This document shows, piece after piece, positions 46,380 through 55,275 of a stretch of 64,000 bases of DNA. How positions within the stretch are numbered: position 1 is the stretch's first letter; every line of letters starts with the position of its first letter. A program made the position numbers and the translations under genes. This DNA is from Massilia antarctica (GTDB lineage Bacteria; Pseudomonadota; Gammaproteobacteria; Burkholderiales; Burkholderiaceae_D). The DNA lies in the NCBI RefSeq assembly GCF_015689335.1, contig NZ_CP065053.1:3100001-3164000 (forward strand), in the 5' to 3' direction. Below the pieces are notes generated by a model, which was not told where the DNA came from, searched no databases, and saw only the letters and a program-made list of their open reading frames with translations.

Positions 46380-48473
46380 ATGAAACCCATTCTACAGACC
46401 GAATCGAGCGAATGCGGCCTGGCCTGCCTCGCCATGGTGGCCAGCCATTTCGGCAGTCATATGGATCTGGCGGATTTGCGACGGCGTTTTTCGATCAGTC
46501 TCAAGGGTGCAAGCCTGGCCCAATTGATGCGCCATGCCGGCGCGATGCATTTGGCCTCGCGGCCATTAAGACTGGCGCTGGAGGAGTTGGGTGCCCTGAA
46601 GTGCCCCTGCATATTGCATTGGAATCTGAATCACTTCGTGGTCCTCAAGAAGATCAAGCGCAGCCTGCGCGGCGCCACGACCGTCGTCATTTTCGATCCG
46701 GCCGTCGGTGAACGCATCCTCACGATGGCGGAGGTGTCGGACCATTTTACCGGGGTCGCACTGGAACTTCTGCCGACGGCGCAATTCGAGCAAAAAGACG
46801 CCACCCGGAGGATGTCGATCAAGCAGCTGACCGGACCGGTCGTGGGATTGCGCCGGGCCTTATTGCAAGTGTTTGCGCTGGCACTGGCGCTGGAAGTGTT
46901 TGCGCTTGTATCGCCGCTGTTTAATCAGTATGTGATCGATGAAGTGATCGTCAGCGGCGATCACCAGTTGCTGCAGATACTGCTTGCCGGCTTTGCTCTG
47001 CTGCTGGTGACGCAGACCTTGATTGGGATCGCGCGCAGCATGGTGTTGATGAGATGGAGTATCGACGTTGGCCTGCAATGGTCGGCGCGTGTGTTCTCGC
47101 ATCTGATCAGTCTGCCTACGGTGTTTTTTGAAAAGCGTCACCTGGGCGACGTGCTATCGCGTTTCGGCAGTATTGCCGCGATCCAGCAGACATTAACCAG
47201 TGTATTCGTAGAGAGCGCGCTGGATGGTTTGATGGCGTTGCTGGCCCTGGGGATGATGTTGATGTACAGCGCGGAGCTTGCCCTCATCGTAGCGCTCAGC
47301 GTCGTGCTGTATGCGGCGTTACGGTGGATCTTCTACCAGCCGCTCAGGGCGGCATCGCAGGAGCGTCTGATTCTCGCGGCGAAAGAAAACACGCATTTTG
47401 TGGAAACCGTGCGCGCCATCGTTCCTCTCAAATTGTTCGGGCGGGATGCCGAGCGCAAGGCGCGCTGGCAAAACCTGAAGCAGGATGTCGCCAACCGCGA
47501 TGCCAGGACCGAGAAACTCACCATCCTGATCAAGGCGGCGAACAGTACGATCATCGGTTTGCAGGGTCTGATCGTTTTCTACGTCGGGGCAGGGCTGGTG
47601 CTGCAAAACGCGCTGACGGTAGGGATGCTGATGGCATTTATCAGTTATGCAGCCACGTTCGCCGGCCGCATGGTCAGCCTGGTGGACATGCTGATCAACC
47701 TGAAAATGCTCGGGCTGCATGCGGAGCGCCTGTCCGATATCGTTCTGGAACCGGCTGAACCGACGAGCATGTGGGAGAGCGATGTGAGCCGGATTTCTCC
47801 CAGCATTACTCTGCGCGATGTGAAGTTTCGGTATGCGGACGGTGAGCCGTGGATTCTCGACGGCGTGAATCTGCATATACCGGCGGGGCAGAGCGTGGCC
47901 TTGGTTGGTCCTAGCGGCTGCGGCAAGACCACGATGTGCAAGATCCTTCTCGGCTTGCTCGCGCCGACCGAAGGGGAGGTGATGATTGATGGAATACCGA
48001 TTCAGCAGCTTGGCATGCAGGCGTATCGGCAACTGGTCGGCACGGTGATGCAGGATGACGTTCTCCTGGCGGGGTCGATTATCGACAACATCAGTTTTTT
48101 CGACAGTAAATGCGAATATGCCGATGTGGAGCGTTGCGCCCGGCTGGCGGCTGTGCACGATGAAATTGGTGCCATGCCGATGGGATATCAGACCTTGGTG
48201 GGCGATATGGGCAGCAGTTTGTCGGGCGGGCAGAAGCAGCGGATTCTTTTGGCCCGGGCGCTGTACAAATCGCCCAAAGTGCTTGCGCTGGATGAAGCCA
48301 CCAGCCATCTTGACATTCAAAACGAACAGCTTGTCAATACGGCGTTGAGTGCAATGAAACTCACGCGCATTATGGTTGCGCACCGGCCTGAGACGATTAA
48401 CTCTGCTGATCGGGTAGTGAGTTTAAGTTCAGGTAAGACAGTGGAACTTCGTCCATGTACCTCATCCGCTTGA
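46380..48473 (+). CDS. Peptidase-containing ABC transporter (C39), CvaB-like
   Basis: A 697-residue bacteriocin maturation and export protein. The N-terminal C39 peptidase has Gln6, catalytic Cys12 (TESSECGLACLAMV), His85 (HWNLNHFVVL) and Asp106 (FDPAVG), so it should be active in cleaving double-glycine leaders. A six-helix ABC membrane domain follows (about 165-440), then a nucleotide-binding domain with Walker A GPSGCGKTT, signature LSGGQKQR and Walker B VLALDEATSH. It sits between the adaptor gene and the precursor peptide gene. Confidence 0.95.
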   Translation: MKPILQTESSECGLACLAMVASHFGSHMDLADLRRRFSISLKGASLAQLMRHAGAMHLASRPLRLALEELGALKCPCILHWNLNHFVVLKKIKRSLRGATTVVIFDPAVGERILTMAEVSDHFTGVALELLPTAQFEQKDATRRMSIKQLTGPVVGLRRALLQVFALALALEVFALVSPLFNQYVIDEVIVSGDHQLLQILLAGFALLLVTQTLIGIARSMVLMRWSIDVGLQWSARVFSHLISLPTVFFEKRHLGDVLSRFGSIAAIQQTLTSVFVESALDGLMALLALGMMLMYSAELALIVALSVVLYAALRWIFYQPLRAASQERLILAAKENTHFVETVRAIVPLKLFGRDAERKARWQNLKQDVANRDARTEKLTILIKAANSTIIGLQGLIVFYVGAGLVLQNALTVGMLMAFISYAATFAGRMVSLVDMLINLKMLGLHAERLSDIVLEPAEPTSMWESDVSRISPSITLRDVKFRYADGEPWILDGVNLHIPAGQSVALVGPSGCGKTTMCKILLGLLAPTEGEVMIDGIPIQQLGMQAYRQLVGTVMQDDVLLAGSIIDNISFFDSKCEYADVERCARLAAVHDEIGAMPMGYQTLVGDMGSSLSGGQKQRILLARALYKSPKVLALDEATSHLDIQNEQLVNTALSAMKLTRIMVAHRPETINSADRVVSLSSGKTVELRPCTSSA

Positions 48474-48540
48474 TCTTTCGCTGAGAGCAGATTTTCCTTG
48501 CGGTTTAATAATAAGCGGAAGGACAAGGTATCTGATAATA

Positions 48541-48660
48541 ATGACAGATAAGCGGGTTGAGCCGAAAATTAGCCTTCTTATCATCGGAGCCGGTCAAATC
48601 CCATCGAGTCGTGGAGGGCCGGAAATGACTCGATCGTACAAAATTCGTGCGATTGAATAA
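48541..48660 (+). CDS. Possible small ORF (39 aa)
   Basis: A 39-codon frame, ATG 48541 to TAA 48660, begins MTDKRVEPKISLLIIGAG. It lies between the exporter and the precursor gene. No well-spaced ribosome binding site was found and no leader consensus is present, so it may be chance. It is listed because small peptides occur at this position in bacteriocin loci. Confidence 0.2.
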   Translation: MTDKRVEPKISLLIIGAGQIPSSRGGPEMTRSYKIRAIE

Positions 48661-48676
48661 CTAGCTTGGAGCAGCC

Positions 48677-48880
48677 ATGCAAGTAATCGATAAATTTGAA
48701 ATTCTCGAAATGATTGGCGGCAGTGGTGCAAAAAATATCAAGTGTACAGTGTCCACGTCAGGAGTTAGTTGCGAAGGGTCCCTGCAGGACTATTATGAGG
48801 CTGCAGGTGAGGTAGCCGGGAAATTGCAGAAATTGGGTGGAAGGTTGGGTTGCTGGCTGTACGACATGGTCCATGATTAA
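48677..48880 (+). CDS. Double-glycine-leader bacteriocin/microcin precursor peptide
   Basis: A 67-residue precursor. The 15-residue leader MQVIDKFEILEMIGG matches the C39 consensus: Gly-Gly at -2/-1, hydrophobic residues at -4 (Met), -7 (Ile) and -12 (Ile), and Glu at -8. The predicted mature peptide has 52 residues with three cysteines (prepeptide positions 23, 32, 59), acidic Tyr-rich centre (LQDYYEAAGEV) and GxxxG motifs (GEVAG, GGRLG) near a hydrophobic C-terminal stretch. GGAG lies five bases before the ATG. It follows its likely processing exporter. No known bacteriocin was recognised. Confidence 0.82.
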   Translation: MQVIDKFEILEMIGGSGAKNIKCTVSTSGVSCEGSLQDYYEAAGEVAGKLQKLGGRLGCWLYDMVHD

Positions 48881-48928
48881 CAGGCCCCGCATCGTATTGC
48901 CGGGTTTGGTAATTTCTTAAAATGAAGC

Positions 48929-48959
48929 GACGGAGCGTATAATTCGCGGACGCTCCGTC
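48929..48959. promoter_or_regulatory. Hairpin with embedded TATAAT between precursor and CPBP genes
   Basis: A perfect 10-bp stem (GACGGAGCGT / ACGCTCCGTC) with an 11-base loop. TATAAT (48938-48943) starts at the last stem base and runs into the loop, with TTCTTA (48914-48919) an 18-base spacer upstream as a weak -35. It could be the promoter of the CPBP gene, an operator over it, or a weak terminator of the precursor; there is no T-run. Confidence 0.5.
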
Positions 48960-48995
48960 CTGCTAAAATAGTAGTAATCCAGATCGGAATGCAGT

Positions 48996-49877
48996 ATGTT
49001 TAAAATTTTTAATAATTCTTCTGGTCGTATTAGATATTGTGCGCCGATCAAGGTTCACGAAATTATATTTATTTGGTTGCTTGTGATGTTTGGATGGAGT
49101 GCCATATTTGAGAATTTTGGCGGCGATATTGACTATTTTATTTATTTAAAGTGGGCGGCGATCTCGACGACTATGATTGTTTTAAGTAAACATTTCGTTA
49201 AACGAGAAGGTCGCAATTTTGCTCAACTGTTGGGAAGGGGCTTTTCAAGGCGAGCTTTGGTCGAAATGATTGCGGTAACGATTGCATGCGTCTGCCTGGG
49301 TATTGGTTGCTGGGCCGTACTCGTCCTCCTTAGCGCTCAGATTGATATGGATTGGGCATTTCGATATTGGCATTTTGCTGTGTCGTCGGATTTTAACAGG
49401 GGAAACTGGACACTGAATTTGATTGTCATTAATGCAATTACCACGAGCATACTTGGGCCAATTGTGGAAGAAATTGTTTTCCGTGGCTTCGTACTGCGCC
49501 GTCTACAGGAAAAGCACAGTGTTGGCATTGCAATTACAATTTCATCGCTGATATTCGGTTTTTTTCATCTTAATAATAATTTTTTTGGTAGTTCTTTGCA
49601 TGGGGTAATTTATGCACTTGTTGCTATAAAATTTTCTTCTTTGTATGCGCCGATTTTTGTTCACGTCGGATACAATGCGATCATTTTTTTTATGGAGAAA
49701 TACTACGGCTTTTTTTTGACTGCCGAAAGGACTCGCATTGGGTCGATCGACTACTGGTTACCTGAACTTGCGCTACTAGCGATCGGCATGACCGCGCTTG
49801 TTTGTTACTCGAAAATGTGCTTGCGGTCTCAATATACGGCGTCACTCAGTCTCGTATCACATGGCGGCGTTATTTGA
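48996..49877 (+). CDS. CPBP family intramembrane metalloprotease (candidate immunity protein)
   Basis: A 293-residue membrane protein with about seven to eight hydrophobic segments. The Abi/CPBP motifs are complete: EEIVFRG (Glu158, Glu159, Arg163), FGFFH (His191) and HVGYN (His223, Asn227). CPBP proteins often confer self-immunity in bacteriocin loci. The gene is strongly A+T-rich relative to the window (many T and A runs), a sign of foreign origin. It is placed directly after the precursor gene, with a 115-base gap holding a TATAAT. Confidence 0.88.
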   Translation: MFKIFNNSSGRIRYCAPIKVHEIIFIWLLVMFGWSAIFENFGGDIDYFIYLKWAAISTTMIVLSKHFVKREGRNFAQLLGRGFSRRALVEMIAVTIACVCLGIGCWAVLVLLSAQIDMDWAFRYWHFAVSSDFNRGNWTLNLIVINAITTSILGPIVEEIVFRGFVLRRLQEKHSVGIAITISSLIFGFFHLNNNFFGSSLHGVIYALVAIKFSSLYAPIFVHVGYNAIIFFMEKYYGFFLTAERTRIGSIDYWLPELALLAIGMTALVCYSKMCLRSQYTASLSLVSHGGVI

Positions 49878-50046
49878 CACCTCGCAGGTACCGCGCCATG
49901 AATTGCCCGATACGCCGTAACTGTTCAGCATGAACGGTTGCGCCATGCCTTCGCCGGAATTCCGATTCAACTTGCCCCACGCTGAACAGTCGCATTAGGT
50001 CTTGCTCGGCACTATAGCTTCGGCGATGAGGCGAGATTGTTAGCAT
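49870..50046 (-). CDS. Possible small basic protein (58 aa), convergent
   Basis: A 58-codon frame on the minus strand begins MLTISPHRRSYSAEQDLM and ends RRIGQFMARYLRGVK; it is Arg-rich and amphipathic. Its stop overlaps the CPBP stop tail to tail by eight bases. No Shine-Dalgarno precedes the ATG. Not recognised; it may be a gene remnant or a small regulator. The remaining 49878-50152 interval holds only a hairpin. Confidence 0.35.
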   Translation of the reverse strand: MLTISPHRRSYSAEQDLMRLFSVGQVESEFRRRHGATVHAEQLRRIGQFMARYLRGVK

Positions 50047-50080
50047 AACGGCGAAACACCCGTTGCCAGCAAAACCCGTA

Positions 50081-50115
50081 CTGGGCGGCGGCGATTCGAA
50101 ATCGTCACCGCCCAG
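50081..50115. repeat. 35-bp imperfect inverted repeat
   Basis: CTGGGCGG...CCGCCCAG with inner CGATT/AATCG (about 14 of 16 pairs, loop of about 3-4 bases). It lies 37 bases before the next gene. It may be an operator or attenuator; it has no T-run. Confidence 0.45.
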
Positions 50116-50152
50116 ATTGACTTAGCATATTCTCGGCTCGACAGGAAATTCC

Positions 50153-50638
50153 ATGCCGCATAGCGAAAAAACCAGCAAAAGTATTTCGCCTATTTTTTAT
50201 CCTCAGCCGTTTTGGCGTTATGCCCTGCTTTTTCAGTCATGGTCGCAATTGGGTTCATGGCTGCTAATTGTTCTATTAACGACGTTATCAATTTACAGCT
50301 TTTTAGGGGGGCTAAAAGAATCGCCACCGCTCGCGGGGCTCTTGCTTGGTGTTGCATTTGGCTCGTTGACGTCTGTTGTCATGGTCGTGCCTGCACAGTT
50401 CAGGATCGCTTCTAATAATGTGGAATCCATAAAAAATGTGTTGCTGGCACTGGAAAATATGCGCTACGTTGAAAGCTATCGAATCCTTGATGTCGTTGTG
50501 TATCGGCAAAAACTCCCAAGATTTCTTCGTTGGAGGGAGGGGGAGGTGAGGGTGCGACGAAATCCGGAGGGAATAGTTATCGACGGCCCTCGTTCCATTT
50601 TAGGGATGGTAAGAGCAAAGCTCATGAACGCAATTTGA
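50153..50638 (+). CDS. Membrane protein of unknown function in the microcin island
   Basis: A 161-residue protein with two adjacent membrane helices (about 37-57, LLIVLLTTLSIYSFLGG; 64-83, GLLLGVAFGSLTSVVMVV) and a soluble C-terminal half (LDVVVYRQKLPRFLRWREGE, then VRVRRNPEGIVIDGP) reminiscent of bacterial PH-like folds. AGGAA precedes the ATG. Base composition is lower in GC than the surrounding genes, as for the CPBP gene. It may be a second immunity or accessory factor, but no family was recognised. Confidence 0.7.
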   Translation: MPHSEKTSKSISPIFYPQPFWRYALLFQSWSQLGSWLLIVLLTTLSIYSFLGGLKESPPLAGLLLGVAFGSLTSVVMVVPAQFRIASNNVESIKNVLLALENMRYVESYRILDVVVYRQKLPRFLRWREGEVRVRRNPEGIVIDGPRSILGMVRAKLMNAI

Positions 50639-50679
50639 GGATTGTTAAAGGGTTATTTTTTATTCGCGTTGGTTAAATT

Positions 50680-50715
50680 CTATGCAGTAAGGCCACTAAC
50701 GCCCTTACTGCATAG
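50680..50715. terminator. Inverted repeat at the end of the hydrolase gene
   Basis: A perfect 13-bp stem (CTATGCAGTAAGG / CCTTACTGCATAG) with a 10-base loop lies between the convergent membrane-protein and hydrolase genes and includes the hydrolase stop codon. No clear T-run on either strand, so bidirectional termination is only plausible. Confidence 0.5.
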
Positions 50716-51583
50716 CTGAATTACGTGATGCGTGGAGATGCTCCAACATAAATTGACCGATTCGCATTTCATACTCGCCCGTCGCCACGCCATGAAAGTC
50801 GGTATGCGCCGCCCCAGCCACGATCCACAGCTGCTTCGGTTCGGGCGCGGCGGCATAGATGCGGCGCGTTTCGGCTTCGCTGGTGTGCTCGTCCTTCTCG
50901 CCGCCTACCACCAGGGTAGGGCAGGCCAGCGCCCCCACAGCGTCGATCGGCCGCAGTTGGTCCAAGGTCAGGTCCAGCCGCGGCGGCACCTGCCATAGCA
51001 GCAGCGGTGCCAGCGCACCGCCCGCGCTGCCGAGATGTAGTCGCAGTCGATTCTCGATCGCTTCCTCAATCGTCGGATACATCGCCTCGATCACCAGCGC
51101 ATCGATTCCGCGTCCGGGTTTCGACAGCACCAGCGCGGCGGCGCCAAGCGACATGCCGATCACGCCGATCCGTTCACCGGGCTGTTCGCGCCTGAGGTAA
51201 GCCAGCGCGGCACGCACGCCGTCGGCCTCGCGCACGCCAAAGCTGATGCGCTCACCCGCGCTTTCGCCGTGCGCCTGCTGGTCGATCAGCAGCACGCCAT
51301 ATCCAAGGCGCGACAAGAATCGCGCGCGTCCCAGCATATGCAAGCGGTTGCCGCGCACGCCGTGCAGCAGCAAGACCATACCGGCGCCGGGCGTGCCGCG
51401 CACCATCCAGCCCATAACGGGACCGGTGACAGTGTTGATGGTAACGGAGGAAGCGGGGAAGTCGGCCGGCGCGGCGCCGATCTGGCGCCGCGCGGGAGAA
51501 CTGAGATATTCGCCGGCGCCGAACAGCGCGCCCAATCCCAGCAATAACAGACAGGCGAAGGCGATCAGGCCGCGCTTCGCCAT
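50705..51583 (-). CDS. Membrane-anchored alpha/beta hydrolase
   Basis: A 292-residue serine hydrolase. An N-terminal membrane helix or signal anchor (GLIAFACLLLLGLGALFGAG) is followed by the hydrolase core: LLLHGVRGNR, nucleophile GMSLGAAA, Asp in GGEKDEHT and His in GAAHTDFHG. The start is set at ATG 51583, preceded by TAAGG; a longer frame overlaps the permease gene. It closes the nucleoside ABC transporter operon and might process a related ester or peptide; the substrate is unknown. Confidence 0.85.
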   Translation of the reverse strand: MAKRGLIAFACLLLLGLGALFGAGEYLSSPARRQIGAAPADFPASSVTINTVTGPVMGWMVRGTPGAGMVLLLHGVRGNRLHMLGRARFLSRLGYGVLLIDQQAHGESAGERISFGVREADGVRAALAYLRREQPGERIGVIGMSLGAAALVLSKPGRGIDALVIEAMYPTIEEAIENRLRLHLGSAGGALAPLLLWQVPPRLDLTLDQLRPIDAVGALACPTLVVGGEKDEHTSEAETRRIYAAAPEPKQLWIVAGAAHTDFHGVATGEYEMRIGQFMLEHLHASRNSAMQ

Positions 51584-51599
51584 GCGCCTTATGGCCACA

Positions 51600-52568
51600 T
51601 TAACGCGATTTGACGAACGGCTTGCCAATCGCTTTCGGCGCCACCGACTTGGCCATCAGGCCAGCGAGCACGATCACGGTCACCACATACGGCACCATCT
51701 GGATCAGCGAGCCCGGAATGCGTCCGATGCCCGGCAAGTCGACGCCTTCGATCTGGATCTGCACGGCGCTGAAAAAACCGAACATCATGCAGCCGAGCGC
51801 CGTGTACATCGGCCGCCAGTTACCGAACACCAGCGCGGTCAGCGCCAGGTAGCCGGCCCCGGCCGACATATCGCGCAGGAAGAAGCCACTCTGCACGATC
51901 GCCAGGTAAGCCCCCGAGAATGAGCACAGGACACCGGCCACCAGCATCGCCATGTAGCGCGTGGTAGCGACACTGACGCCGGCGGCATCGGCCGCGTGCG
52001 GGTTCTCGCCGCAGGCGCGCAGGCGCAGGCCGAAGCGGCTGTGGTAGATCACCCAGTGCACCAGCGGAATCAGCGCGAACGCCAGGTACACCAGCGCCGA
52101 ATGGCCTCCGATCACGTGCCCGTAGAACCAGCCGATGAAGGGAATGCCTTCCAGCGCCTGAGTGCCCGGCAAGACGATGTCGAACAGGCGCGCCTGGCCC
52201 AGATCCGGCGTGCGGCCGCCCTGCTGGTAGAAGAACTGGGCCAGCACGAACGTCAGGCCGCTCATGGCGATGTTGATCGCAATGCCGCCCACCAGCTGGT
52301 TGCCCTTCTGGGTGATGCTCACGTAACCCTGCAGCAGCGCCAGTGCGGCCGATACGGCCACGCCGGCGGCCACGCCGTACCAGGGGTTCTGCGTGGTGAA
52401 GGCGACAGCGGCCGAGACGAAGGCGCTGGCGAGGATTTTGCCTTCCAGCGCAATGTCGACCACGCCGCTGCGTTCGGCGAACAGGCCGGCCATCGCTGCA
52501 AAAATCAGCACTGGCGCGTTGCGGATCGTGGACACCACGATGCTGGCTAAATGGAGGTCTTCGAACAT
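51600..52568 (-). CDS. Nucleoside-type ABC transporter permease 2
   Basis: A 322-residue BPD_transp_2 (LivH/RbsC-like) permease with eight to nine hydrophobic segments and the conserved GVVDIALEGKILASAF and LRACGENPHAADAAGV loops. It is of the YufQ/BmpC/PnrD type that pairs with BMP-family binding proteins for purine nucleosides. It follows permease 1 by three bases. Confidence 0.92.
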   Translation of the reverse strand: MFEDLHLASIVVSTIRNAPVLIFAAMAGLFAERSGVVDIALEGKILASAFVSAAVAFTTQNPWYGVAAGVAVSAALALLQGYVSITQKGNQLVGGIAINIAMSGLTFVLAQFFYQQGGRTPDLGQARLFDIVLPGTQALEGIPFIGWFYGHVIGGHSALVYLAFALIPLVHWVIYHSRFGLRLRACGENPHAADAAGVSVATTRYMAMLVAGVLCSFSGAYLAIVQSGFFLRDMSAGAGYLALTALVFGNWRPMYTALGCMMFGFFSAVQIQIEGVDLPGIGRIPGSLIQMVPYVVTVIVLAGLMAKSVAPKAIGKPFVKSR

Positions 52569-52571
52569 GGC

Positions 52572-53650
52572 TTATCCTTTGCGAATGTTAAGCAGCTTCA
52601 GGACAGCGGGCGCGTACAGATTTTCCATCGCGCCGCAGAACAGAATGATCAGCCCCTGGATGAAGACAAACGTCTCCTGCGGGATGTTCGGTTTTTCCAG
52701 CGACAGGTCGAACCCGCCCTGGATCAGCGCACCGAACAAGACGCTCGACAGGAAGATGCCGACCGGGTGCTGACGCCCCATCAGCGCAATCGCAATGCCC
52801 ACGAAACCCGCTCCCGCCGGGAAATTCAGACTCAGATAATGGGTCGATCCCATGATCGAATTGACCGCGCCCAAGCCGGCCAGCGCGCCCGAAATGAGCA
52901 TCGCCACGATGATCATGCGGCTGATCGACACACCAGCGTAATGCGCCGCGCTTTGATTGAGGCCCGTGGCACGCAGTTTGTAGCCCCACGACGAGCGCCA
53001 CACCATCACGCCATAAACGGCCAGGGCGGCGATCGCGAGCAGGAAGCTGACGTTGAGCGGCGTGTCGCCTAGCACCGGGAACCACGTATTCAGGCGCGGC
53101 ATGGCGCCGGCGTCCGCGAACACGCGGCTGGCCGGATTTTGCTGGCCTTCCGGGATCAGGTACTTGACGATGATGAAGTTCATCAGGCTGGCGGCGATGA
53201 AGTTGAACATGATCGTCGTCACCACCACATGGCTGCCGCGCTTGGCCTGAAGGTAGCCGGGCAGCCATGCCCAGGCCGCGCCGAACACCGCGCTGCCCAG
53301 CATCGCGGCGGGAATCAGCAGCCAGGCGGGCAGCGAGTGGTCGAGCGTGAGCATGACCACGGTCAGGCCCAGGCCGCCGACATACAACTGGCCTTCGCTG
53401 CCGATGTTGAACAGACCGGCCTTCATGGCGATCGATACCGACAGGCCGGTAAAGATGAAGGTACTGGCGTAGAACAAGGTGTAGCTCAGCCCCTCCGGAT
53501 TGATGACGGCGCTGTCGATCAGGATGCGCAGCGATTCGGTCGGGCTTTCGCCCAGCAGATGGATCACCAGTGCGGCCACCAGCAAAGCCGAGAGCAGGTT
53601 CAGTACAGGCAGGACAAACGCGCTTGCCCAGCGTGGGAGTTCGGTCGTTT

Positions 53651-53654
<4 letters not shown>
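52572..53654 (-). CDS. Nucleoside-type ABC transporter permease 1
   Basis: A 360-residue BPD_transp_2 permease of the YufP/PnrC type with a GLFNIGSEGQLYVGG motif and the LRATGLNQSAAHYAGVS loop. Its start overlaps the ATPase stop by four bases. Forms the transmembrane pair with the downstream permease. Confidence 0.93.
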
Positions 53655-55180
<1,526 letters not shown>

Positions 55181-55216
55181 AGCGGTCAGTGGTGAGTAGT
55201 AAAGGTAGATGAGTTC

Positions 55217-55258
55217 AAAAGCGCGCCGGACCAGTCAAAACCGGCGCGGCGCGCTTTT
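55217..55258 (-). terminator. Hairpin between binding-protein and ATPase genes
   Basis: A perfect 12-bp stem (AAAAGCGCGCCG / CGGCGCGCTTTT) with an inner CCGG/CCGG. On the minus strand it is followed by GAACTC, so the U-tract (four T) is inside the stem. It is a partial terminator or attenuator. Confidence 0.65.
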
Positions 55259-55275
55259 CTGAGAAGCGGGAAAAA

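Noticed and set aside
48541..48660. A second bacteriocin peptide gene
   Set aside because: No leader consensus and no good ribosome binding site; kept only as a low-confidence small ORF.
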